Assembly (NCBI GenBank): GCA_025451595.1
Contig: JANWKD010000047.1
Location: forward strand, 1 to 12,430
Source of the DNA: Candidatus Babeliales bacterium
GTDB lineage: Bacteria; Babelota; Babeliae; Babelales; JANWKD01
Length of the DNA: 12,430 nucleotides
Direction of reading: 5' to 3'
Part shown: piece by piece, positions 1 to 5,449 of the stretch
Layout of the letters: every line of letters starts with the position of its first letter
Numbering within the stretch: position 1 is the first letter of the stretch
The notes under the pieces: model-generated
Told to the model about the DNA's origin: nothing
Databases searched by the model: none
What the model saw: only the letters and a program-made list of their open reading frames with translations
Translations under genes and position numbers: made by a program

Positions 1-1
1 C

Positions 2-115
2 TTATTAGTCGACCCCAAAACAGAAACCGTTTTAAAAAAATGGGGCGCAGAATTATACAACATGAAACCAGAAGAGTTTATTGCACAATTGCGTGACTAT
101 ATTACTACAAAGTAA
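2..115 (+). CDS. C-terminal fragment of an unidentified protein
   Basis: Reading from base 2 gives 37 codons and a TAA at 113-115; the 5' part lies left of the window. The visible tail begins LLVDPKTETVLKKWG and ends with an amphipathic helix (PEEFIAQLRDYI). Frame 2 is preferred because frame 1 is stopped within the same stretch and because the reading ends inside a terminator hairpin. A 'D-P-x-x-x-x-V-x-x-W' stretch followed by a helix is loosely like the last strand and helix of thioredoxin/peroxiredoxin folds, but this is too weak to name the protein. It converges on the hpf-type gene. Confidence 0.6.
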   Translation, partial: LLVDPKTETVLKKWGAELYNMKPEEFIAQLRDYITTK

Positions 116-140
116 GCGCATGGAGCGCTTACTTTGTTTT
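107..140 (+). terminator. Intrinsic terminator of the left-edge gene
   Basis: A perfect 13-bp inverted repeat pairs 107-119 with 125-137 around a 5-base loop, and the + strand runs on into TTTT at 137-140. The stop codon of the upstream gene sits inside the left arm. The convergent gene ends at 139, so the same hairpin may also stop its transcript, although the minus side has no T tract. Confidence 0.85.
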
Positions 141-468
141 ATCCTCGATGATGGAGTCCTTTTTTTTGTTCATCAACGAGTTCCTTCTTTTTATTGGTGA
201 TATTTAAATGCATTTTATCAATTACGTTGCGTATTGCTAAATACATATCTGGCTCGACCGAATCGGCAAATAATTCATAGCGTGGCGTCTTTACTAAAAT
301 TTCTGCGCGATGATGATGATGCGTTCGTTGCGGCGTTAGAACTAATTCTAAATACGTTGCCTCTCCTTCATGCTCAAGCAGTTTTTCAATAGGAGCAAGT
401 AACTCGTTTGAAAATTGTTCAATATTCTCTGAGCTCTTAATATCACGAAGCGTAATTCGTTTATACAT
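139..468 (-). CDS. hpf: Short ribosome hibernation promoting factor (HPF/RaiA family)
   Basis: The 109-residue product has the size and order of a short HPF/YfiA protein. The N-terminal strand (YKRITLRDI) is followed by a helix (about 13-33), a strand with Glu/Leu alternation (38-46), a basic strand (about 53-60) and the family's helix DMYLAIRNVIDKM (74-86) with a lysine-rich end. Such proteins bind the 30S decoding region and stabilise inactive 70S or 100S ribosomes; no long-form dimerisation domain is present. I chose the ATG at 466-468 because AAGGAG lies just upstream and the product then begins where the family does. Translation could be opened up to 582, but that leader is not family-like and crosses the likely control region. 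Four histidines in a row (50-53) are unusual. It is divergent from the small membrane protein gene at 634. Confidence 0.8.
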   Translation of the reverse strand: MYKRITLRDIKSSENIEQFSNELLAPIEKLLEHEGEATYLELVLTPQRTHHHHRAEILVKTPRYELFADSVEPDMYLAIRNVIDKMHLNITNKKKELVDEQKKGLHHRG

Positions 469-488
469 AACTATCTCCTTTTTAAATA

Positions 489-510
489 CAAGAATACTAT
501 TCAAGAATAC
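489..510. repeat. Operator-like short repeat upstream of the hpf-type gene
   Basis: CAAGAATAC occurs at 489-497 and again at 502-510. Between and across the copies lies the hyphenated palindrome GAATA-C-TATTC (493-503). The pattern is 21 nt upstream of the hpf start, where it could overlap a promoter or serve as a regulator site. AT-rich DNA gives short repeats by chance, so its function is only inferred. Confidence 0.35.
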
Positions 511-562
511 CAAATTACGGATAGATAACGTAATAATCTGTATCATTTCATTTTTTTTATTC

Positions 563-592
563 TTGCTTTTGACAAAAAACATATTCTATAGT
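563..592 (+). promoter_or_regulatory. Possible sigma70-type promoter for the small membrane protein gene
   Basis: TTGCTT (563-568) and TATAGT (587-592) are 18 nt apart, about 40 nt upstream of the start codon at 634. A perfect TTGACA lies at 569-574 but has no well-placed -10 partner. Assignment is by consensus only. Confidence 0.3.
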
Positions 593-633
593 GATTCCAT
601 AGTAAAAATGCTTTTATAAGGGAGAATTTTCTT

Positions 634-942
634 ATGATGTCGATGATTTACAGTAGTTTGGCAATGCTGATAGGAGCAGTAATAGGATATGCTTTCGTAT
701 ATCTTATTGCCCGTGCAATGCGTTACCCAGCTGAAGAACTGAATCATTTTTTGATAATAAGCTGTCTTACCGTTGTGATATTTTATGCATACTACTTTAC
801 CAAATCAATGCTGGGTTTATCACCAATGCATCAAGAATCAATAACGAACGTTGATAAGGATATGTTGAAACTCATTATTGATTCAACTATTATCTATTTT
901 ACTACAGGCTTATTATGGGAATTGTATATAACAAAAAAATAA
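634..942 (+). CDS. Small three-helix membrane protein of unknown function
   Basis: The 102-residue product is not recognised. Three hydrophobic segments at about 5-27, 38-57 and 78-98 predict a three-pass inner-membrane protein. The short loops are charged: RAMRYPAEE between helices 1 and 2, and a longer loop with HQESITNVDKD between 2 and 3. It ends in two lysines. AAGGGAGA at 618-625 is a good ribosome binding site for ATG 634; ATG 637 is an alternative two-residue-block start. The gene stands alone on the + strand, divergent from hpf, and ends 3 nt before the stop of der. No hairpin terminator is visible in the 3-nt junction, so its transcript probably runs antisense into der. Confidence 0.7.
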   Translation: MMSMIYSSLAMLIGAVIGYAFVYLIARAMRYPAEELNHFLIISCLTVVIFYAYYFTKSMLGLSPMHQESITNVDKDMLKLIIDSTIIYFTTGLLWELYITKK

Positions 943-945
943 TGT

Positions 946-2262
946 TTATTGGCCCTTGCGAACAATAAATTTAATAGGTACTCCTTTAAGGTCATAATGA
1001 GAGCGCAACGCGTTTTCAAAAAATTTAATCTGACTTTCACCAAACCATGCCGGTTCATTGACAAATAGTACCAACGTTATTGGCGCTTTCTTTATTTGTT
1101 GTACGCGGTACAAATATAACATGAATGTTTTATGATATAAAGGGGTTTTGCGCAATGCGCGCTTTAACACCGTGTTCATTTCTTCTTGCGGCAATGTTTG
1201 GTTATAGCGCCCCCACACCGTCTTTACTAACGGTAAAATTTTACCTACATTTTTTCCTGTCTGACACGAAATGGTCAACATAGGAATTTTTTTCAAAAAA
1301 TGATGGTACAACTCAAAACCACGCTCTAATTCTTGTTGTTTTTCATCATTCATGAGATCGGCTTTATTAATCAAAAGAATTAACGCTTTATATTGCTCAA
1401 AAGCATAAAATGCTAACTTAAGTTCTTGATCACTCAATTGCGCTTGTGAACCATCAACCATTAAGAGTACCACATCCGCCTGTTCAACAGCACGAAATGA
1501 GGTCTTGACCATCATTGCTTCAAGCGGCTCTTTGATACTTCGTCTTCTTCGTACCCCAGGCGTGTCAGTCAATTGAATAGTCTCTTTATAAAATTGAATA
1601 GATTCACTAATTGCTTCTCGCGTAGTACCCGGTTGATCAGCAACCAGCGAACGCTCGCGCTCTAGCAATAAATTCATTAATGAAGATTTGCCAACATTTG
1701 GTTTACCCAGCAATACCATTTTATACAGGATCGGCGACTCTTTATGCGAAATTGTCTTCGAACTTACGCAATCAACAATAGCATCAAGTAGTTCTCCTAT
1801 TCCTTTTGCATGGCTTGCTGAAATCCCGATTGTTTGCTTAAACCCAAGGGCGTAAAATTCCGCGATCTGGTCTTGCAACTGTTGATTATCAATCTTATTG
1901 ACCGTTAAAATAACATCTTTATTCAATTTTCGAATTAAATCGGCAATTTCTCGATCATCGGGCGTTATCCCCACAGCACCGTCGCATACAAAAATTATTA
2001 AATCTGCTTGAGTCAAGAGCGAAATTCCCAATTGACGAACTTGTTCTGCGATAGGATCTGTCATTTTTCGAAAGCTAATACCGCCACTATCGATCAACTC
2101 AAAGCTAATTCCTTTCCATGCAACCACATCAGAAATAAAATCACGGGTTACACCAGCATAATCAAGCGTGATGCTTTTTACATCAACTGAAAGCCGATTG
2201 AATAACGTAGACTTTCCTACATTCATACGACCAACAATCACTACTTTAGCTAACGAACTCAT
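946..2262 (-). CDS. der: Ribosome biogenesis GTPase Der (EngA)
   Basis: Der is a tandem GTPase needed for maturation of the 50S subunit. The 438-residue product has both G domains in order. GD1 carries G1 GRMNVGKST (11-19), G2 GVTRD (37-41), G3 DSGG (58-61), G4 NKID (122-125) and G5 SAS (148-150). GD2 carries GKPNVGKSS (186-194), PGTTR (211-215), DTPG (233-236) and NKAD (299-302). The C-terminal KH-like domain (about 350-438) ends with the typical GVPIKFIVRKG. Length is normal for the family. The G3 sequences DSGG and DTPG replace the common DTGG and DTAG. The ATG lies inside the end of dnaX (17-nt overlap), with AGAGGA as ribosome binding site, which suggests translational coupling. It is the last gene of the minus-strand series. 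Confidence 0.97.
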   Translation of the reverse strand: MSSLAKVVIVGRMNVGKSTLFNRLSVDVKSITLDYAGVTRDFISDVVAWKGISFELIDSGGISFRKMTDPIAEQVRQLGISLLTQADLIIFVCDGAVGITPDDREIADLIRKLNKDVILTVNKIDNQQLQDQIAEFYALGFKQTIGISASHAKGIGELLDAIVDCVSSKTISHKESPILYKMVLLGKPNVGKSSLMNLLLERERSLVADQPGTTREAISESIQFYKETIQLTDTPGVRRRRSIKEPLEAMMVKTSFRAVEQADVVLLMVDGSQAQLSDQELKLAFYAFEQYKALILLINKADLMNDEKQQELERGFELYHHFLKKIPMLTISCQTGKNVGKILPLVKTVWGRYNQTLPQEEMNTVLKRALRKTPLYHKTFMLYLYRVQQIKKAPITLVLFVNEPAWFGESQIKFFENALRSHYDLKGVPIKFIVRKGQ

Positions 2263-3997
2263 GGTTATCCTCTTTATATTCGGTAATTATGCCAGGAAAT
2301 TTATGTAATAACATATGCGCTATCGGCCATTCGTGCGCTGCCCCAAGGGTAAGCGTCTTTTCTTTAGGAACTATTAATTTTTTTTGATACATGGGCTTTG
2401 GTATAAATTTGTTTTTAGAAACAGCTGCCGGTAATGAGTTATGGGAACTTTGCACCATTTGATCGGGAATTTTTTTTTTCTCAGGTAACGTCGATGTAAT
2501 AGTTTTCTTTTTATCAATAATTACCGCCGGCGTCGATATTTCAACGAATGCAAAATCTATCATAGCTTCTTGCCCAAAATATTTTTTCAATAAGGGAAGC
2601 CATGCTGATTGATTAGTCTCTAACCAATCTTTAAAAAAGACATACTCAGTAGAAAATTTTAACGTGATTTTATGAGAAGAAACATGGTGTTCAAAACGCG
2701 CATTTTTAAATATAGAACTTAATAGAGCATCTTTGAGCGCATCGATTGATTCTATAAACATATTCCATTCAACACCATTTTCAACGTGTTTACTAACCTC
2801 TTGCTCGTCATATACTGACTCTGCCATTGGAGGTATATCTTCAATTGAAGCATTTGTCTGATGCATTGAAAGAGGTGAACTATTATTTTCATTGCTATCA
2901 GGAATCTTGCATGCACAAATCACTATTAATTCAAATAATCGTACCGGATCAGTTGTTTTATGAAAAACAAGCTCGTAATCAAAAAATAGACGTAAAATAT
3001 TCATTACTCGCGTAATGGGATACGTAGAAACAATTTTTTTTAACTGATCATGGTATTCAATAAAATCATGATCAACATCATAATAGACGCGTATAACCGC
3101 ACGAACAAGATTGATGAGCAAATTCCATATTAAAACCACTTGATCAGGTGAATTACCATGTTGCTGTATAATTGCAATCAACTCACTCGTTGACCCTTTT
3201 AACATGCAATTCAAAATAGATATGATAACCTCATCAGCGACATGCCCTAAAACTTCATTAACGCCAGTCCGATTGACGCTTTGATATGCAAATCGCACCT
3301 GCTCAAGGAGATTAATTGCATCTCGTACTGAACCGTCTGTTTCTTTAATAATCAATGATAGCGCAGATTGCTCATATTCAATGCCTTCTGTACGGCAAAT
3401 TTGTTCGAGGTGATTTCGTAATGAAATGGTATTTACTCGTTTAAAAAAAAGCTGAAAGCTACGAGAGCGTACTGTTTCAATAACTTTATGAACATCGGTG
3501 GTTGCCAAGATAAAAAGTACCGAAAGCGGTGGTTCTTCTAAAATTTTCAAAAATGCGTTAAATGCTGCTTTACTGAGCATATGTGCTTCATCAATCAGAT
3601 AAATTTTTTTTCTGCCCAAAATTGGCATAAATGAGGCTGATTCAATAATAGAACGAACATTATCAACGCCCGTGTGAGAAGCTGCATCAATTTCAATAAA
3701 ATCAGGATGATTATTTAAAGCCATCGCCTGGCAAGAATCACACATCTGACATGGTAAATTATATTCTTTTGGTTGCTGTTGAAATTGAATGAGCTGTTCG
3801 CAATTTATAGCCGCCGCAAATACACGTGCGGTCGTTGTTTTACCACATCCCCGTTGTCCAGAAAAAAGATATACGGGAAAGAAATGATTCAAGTAAAGAC
3901 TATTTTTTAACATGCGCACGGAAAGATCTTGACCTATAATTTGATCAAAATTTTTAGATCGCCATTTTCTTGCAAGATTGAGCTGTACAGTACTCAT
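2246..3997 (-). CDS. dnaX: DNA polymerase III subunit tau/gamma
   Basis: DnaX is the clamp-loader ATPase of the replicative polymerase. In 583 residues it shows Walker A GQRGCGKTT (47-55), a zinc module (C66, C83, C86, C89), Walker B IDEAH (134-138), the LEEPP helix (152-156) and sensor-1 ATT (163-165). The arginine-finger motif reads RSRS (175-178), where SRC is usual. The lid and collar domains run to about 370, followed by a low-conservation linker and a tau-type C-terminus. The ATG at 3995-3997 is preceded by AGGAAA. Residues 507-509 are coded by a run of ten A (2470-2479). Slippage there would yield a shorter gamma-like form. The SRP RNA and tRNA-Ser lie upstream, an order also known next to dnaX in other bacteria such as Bacillus. 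ybaB and recR, frequent dnaX neighbours, are absent, and der follows with a 17-nt overlap. Confidence 0.97.
   Translation of the reverse strand: MSTVQLNLARKWRSKNFDQIIGQDLSVRMLKNSLYLNHFFPVYLFSGQRGCGKTTTARVFAAAINCEQLIQFQQQPKEYNLPCQMCDSCQAMALNNHPDFIEIDAASHTGVDNVRSIIESASFMPILGRKKIYLIDEAHMLSKAAFNAFLKILEEPPLSVLFILATTDVHKVIETVRSRSFQLFFKRVNTISLRNHLEQICRTEGIEYEQSALSLIIKETDGSVRDAINLLEQVRFAYQSVNRTGVNEVLGHVADEVIISILNCMLKGSTSELIAIIQQHGNSPDQVVLIWNLLINLVRAVIRVYYDVDHDFIEYHDQLKKIVSTYPITRVMNILRLFFDYELVFHKTTDPVRLFELIVICACKIPDSNENNSSPLSMHQTNASIEDIPPMAESVYDEQEVSKHVENGVEWNMFIESIDALKDALLSSIFKNARFEHHVSSHKITLKFSTEYVFFKDWLETNQSAWLPLLKKYFGQEAMIDFAFVEISTPAVIIDKKKTITSTLPEKKKIPDQMVQSSHNSLPAAVSKNKFIPKPMYQKKLIVPKEKTLTLGAAHEWPIAHMLLHKFPGIITEYKEDNHEFVS
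2470..2479 (-). promoter_or_regulatory. A10 slippery run in dnaX, possible programmed slippage site
   Basis: The coding strand has ten consecutive A after GAG, read as Lys507-Lys509 plus the first base of Ile510. One extra A, or a -1 ribosomal shift, adds ten residues and then meets TAA at 2439-2441, giving a product of 519 residues. One A fewer gives about 30 foreign residues before a stop. In Thermus and some other bacteria a similar A run in dnaX makes gamma by polymerase slippage. That it is used here is inference; A runs are also common in AT-rich genomes. Confidence 0.45.
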
Positions 3998-4037
3998 TAG
4001 AAATTTCCTGATGGTATACTAAATGCATTAATTAATG

Positions 4038-4077
4038 AACCCCGCACACGGCTTAAAAGCCAGCGTTTTCTGGGGCT
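4038..4077 (-). other. Stem-loop in the dnaX 5' region (3998-4214 otherwise without a gene)
   Basis: Between the SRP RNA and dnaX lie about 215 nt with no convincing gene. Near their dnaX end an outer stem AACCCC/GGGGCT (4038-4043 with 4072-4077, one G-U pair) encloses an inner hairpin GGCTT/AAGCC (4050-4054 with 4057-4061; the two innermost pairs would open to allow a loop). No T tract follows, so it is not a classical terminator. It may stabilise or regulate the dnaX leader. A T-rich run just after the SRP RNA (4198-4214) could help end or process that RNA. Confidence 0.35.
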
Positions 4078-4214
4078 GTGAAATAAAGCGCCGTCTACTA
4101 ATTTTTTATCACGCTAAGTACTTATCACGAACTCCAATTTTTATATCATTTGCCAACCATGAAACGATCATCGACTTAAAAGCAAAAATTGTTCCGGCCA
4201 AACAAAACAAAAGT

Positions 4215-4299
4215 GGGGAAGTCAATACAAGAAGTAACGTGCTCCTGCTGCTTCCTTTCGGACCTGACAGATTAAGCAATTCTTCCTTATTGCTTCCCC
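4215..4299 (-). ncRNA. ffs: Small (4.5S-type) signal recognition particle RNA
   Basis: The minus strand from 4299 to 4215 is an 85-nt hairpin RNA. Its ends pair (GGGGAAG with CTTCCCC) and the apex carries the near-universal SRP core, TCAGGTCCGAAAGGAAGCAG, with a GAAA tetraloop and the asymmetric loop that binds the Ffh M domain. There is no Alu domain, so it is the short bacterial form. It starts 11 nt after the encoded CCA of tRNA-Ser and precedes dnaX by about 215 nt. Ends are placed at the outer limits of the closing helix, with an uncertainty of a few bases. Confidence 0.93.
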
Positions 4300-4310
4300 A
4301 AGTTTTTTGA

Positions 4311-4402
4311 TGGTGGAGAGAGAGGGATTCGAACCCTCGATGCCCTTTTCAGGACATACACGATTTCCAATCGTGCTCTTTCGACCACTCAGACACCTCT
4401 CC
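4311..4402 (-). tRNA. tRNA-Ser (anticodon GGA)
   Basis: The minus strand folds as a class II tRNA. It has acceptor GGAGAGG with TCTCTCC (G7-T66 wobble), a D arm with GAGTGGTCGAAAGA, the anticodon stem-loop CACGATTGGAAATCGTG with GGA, and a long variable arm GTCC...GGGC. The T arm is GAGGG-TTCGAAT-CCCTC. The CCA end is encoded at 4311-4313. The base at position 73 is A (4314), where serine tRNAs usually have G. The anticodon reads UCC and UCU. Only 11 nt separate it from the rpsB stop, so it is probably cut out of a long transcript. Confidence 0.96.
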
Positions 4403-4413
4403 AGAATTAAACA

Positions 4414-5262
4414 TTATTTTCTTTTGGTATCTGATTTACGTCCCCCGTCAGAACGCTTAGTACCTTCTTTTAATTTTTTTGCCTTATTTTGAAGCTTTTC
4501 ACCTTCTTCAGCTTCTTCAACAGTATCTTCTAAAATCAGTTCAGAAATTTCTTCAGTTGCAGCAACATCTTTTGGTTTTTCAACTGCTTTCTTTTTGCCT
4601 TCTTGAATTGCCAAACCGAGATACTCAAGAATTATCTTAATTGAACGTGGCGCATCATCATTTGCAGGAATTACATAATTTACCAAAGAAGGATCACAAT
4701 TAGTATCAACAACCGCAACAACGGGAATTCCCATAGTTGCCGCTTCTTTTAATGCTGCTTGCTCTTTTCTAATATCAACAATTACGATTGCGCCAACTGG
4801 CCAAATAAAGTCGCGAATACCGCCCACGTTTTCTTTTAAACGATTTACCATTTTTTGAAATTGCATAAGCTCTTTTTTAGTATAATGCGACTGATCAGCC
4901 TTGGATAACACGTCTTCATAATGCAATAATTTCGTAATCGATTTTTTTACTTGAGAATAGTTCGTCAAAGTTCCACCAATCCAACGGTGAGCAACATATG
5001 AACATTCAAGAGAAATTGCTAACGATTTTACAATATTTTGCGCTGCCTTTTTGGTACCAACAAACAAAATAGACTTGCCTTGAATCGTCATATCTTCGAG
5101 AAACTTTGCTGCTTTTTCTAGTTGATGTGCTGTTTTTGAGACATCAATCAAATGAACATTATTACGTTGTCCCCAAATGTATGGCTGCATTTTTGGGCAC
5201 CAACGAGAAGTATCGTGCCCAAAATGGACTGATGCTTCAATTAATTTACGGAAATCTATCAT
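4414..5262 (-). CDS. rpsB: 30S ribosomal protein S2
   Basis: S2 is an assembly-late protein of the small subunit. Family blocks are clear: EASVHFGHDTSRWCPKMQPY (9-28), FVGTKKAAQ (67-75), RWIGGTLTNY (93-102) and DTNCDPSLVNYVIPANDDAP (186-205). At 282 residues it is longer than the usual 230-260. From about 222 a low-complexity charged tail follows, acidic in the middle (about 237-255) and Lys/Arg-rich at the end. ATG 5260-5262 is preceded by AAGGAAAGG. tsf, the usual next gene, is missing; tRNA-Ser starts 11 nt after the stop. A stem-loop leader lies just upstream and may mediate feedback by S2. Confidence 0.97.
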   Translation of the reverse strand: MIDFRKLIEASVHFGHDTSRWCPKMQPYIWGQRNNVHLIDVSKTAHQLEKAAKFLEDMTIQGKSILFVGTKKAAQNIVKSLAISLECSYVAHRWIGGTLTNYSQVKKSITKLLHYEDVLSKADQSHYTKKELMQFQKMVNRLKENVGGIRDFIWPVGAIVIVDIRKEQAALKEAATMGIPVVAVVDTNCDPSLVNYVIPANDDAPRSIKIILEYLGLAIQEGKKKAVEKPKDVAATEEISELILEDTVEEAEEGEKLQNKAKKLKEGTKRSDGGRKSDTKRK

Positions 5263-5289
5263 AAAAAACCTTTCCTTGGGTTATACCTA

Positions 5290-5336
5290 TTATTTTCCGG
5301 CTTGATTGCTCAAGTAGCCACCCAGGTGGAAAATAA
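5290..5336 (-). promoter_or_regulatory. Structured rpsB leader RNA, candidate S2 autoregulatory element
   Basis: A perfect 9-bp stem, GGAAAATAA with TTATTTTCC (5328-5336 and 5290-5298), encloses a second hairpin, CTTGA-GCAA-TCAAG (5301-5314), whose GCAA loop is a GNRA tetraloop. A competing small hairpin (5318-5329) shares bases with the outer stem, so two alternative folds are possible. No T tract follows, and the stem ends about 14 nt before the Shine-Dalgarno sequence. It resembles ribosomal-protein leaders in position and size; I cannot match it to a named family. Confidence 0.5.
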
Positions 5337-5341
5337 GTTTA

Positions 5342-5369
5342 TACATAAAAACATTTTAAATATTAACAA
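5342..5369 (-). promoter_or_regulatory. Possible rpsB promoter
   Basis: On the minus strand TTGTTA (5364-5369) and TATGTA (5342-5347) are 16 nt apart. Transcription would start near 5335, at the first base pairs of the leader stem. A perfect TATAAT at 5435-5440 with only a weak -35 is an alternative that would give a leader about 100 nt longer. Confidence 0.35.
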
Positions 5370-5449
5370 AATCATCAAATTTTGCAATGAAAAACAACAT
5401 CAAATAGTTAGTTTCACTTCATTGAACGGTATAATTATATCTTTATTCT

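Noticed and set aside
469..582. 38-residue N-terminal extension of the hpf-type gene
   Set aside because: The internal ATG has AAGGAG and matches the family start; the extension covers the probable promoter and operator.
2008..2190. Antisense ORFs inside der, dnaX, the NTT genes and lon
   Set aside because: All lie opposite well-supported genes and show no family features or binding sites.
4035..4310. 91-codon + strand ORF
   Set aside because: It runs antisense through the SRP RNA, has no binding site and no family features.
4109..4310. Minus-strand open frame through the SRP RNA, with a hydrophobic end (LLFCLAGTIFAFKSM)
   Set aside because: The first half is the SRP RNA itself. No start with a binding site lies in the rest, so it is probably chance.
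4307..4492. 61-codon + strand ORF with VEREGFEPS
   Set aside because: It is the well-known false ORF on the antisense strand of a tRNA-Ser and the rpsB end.
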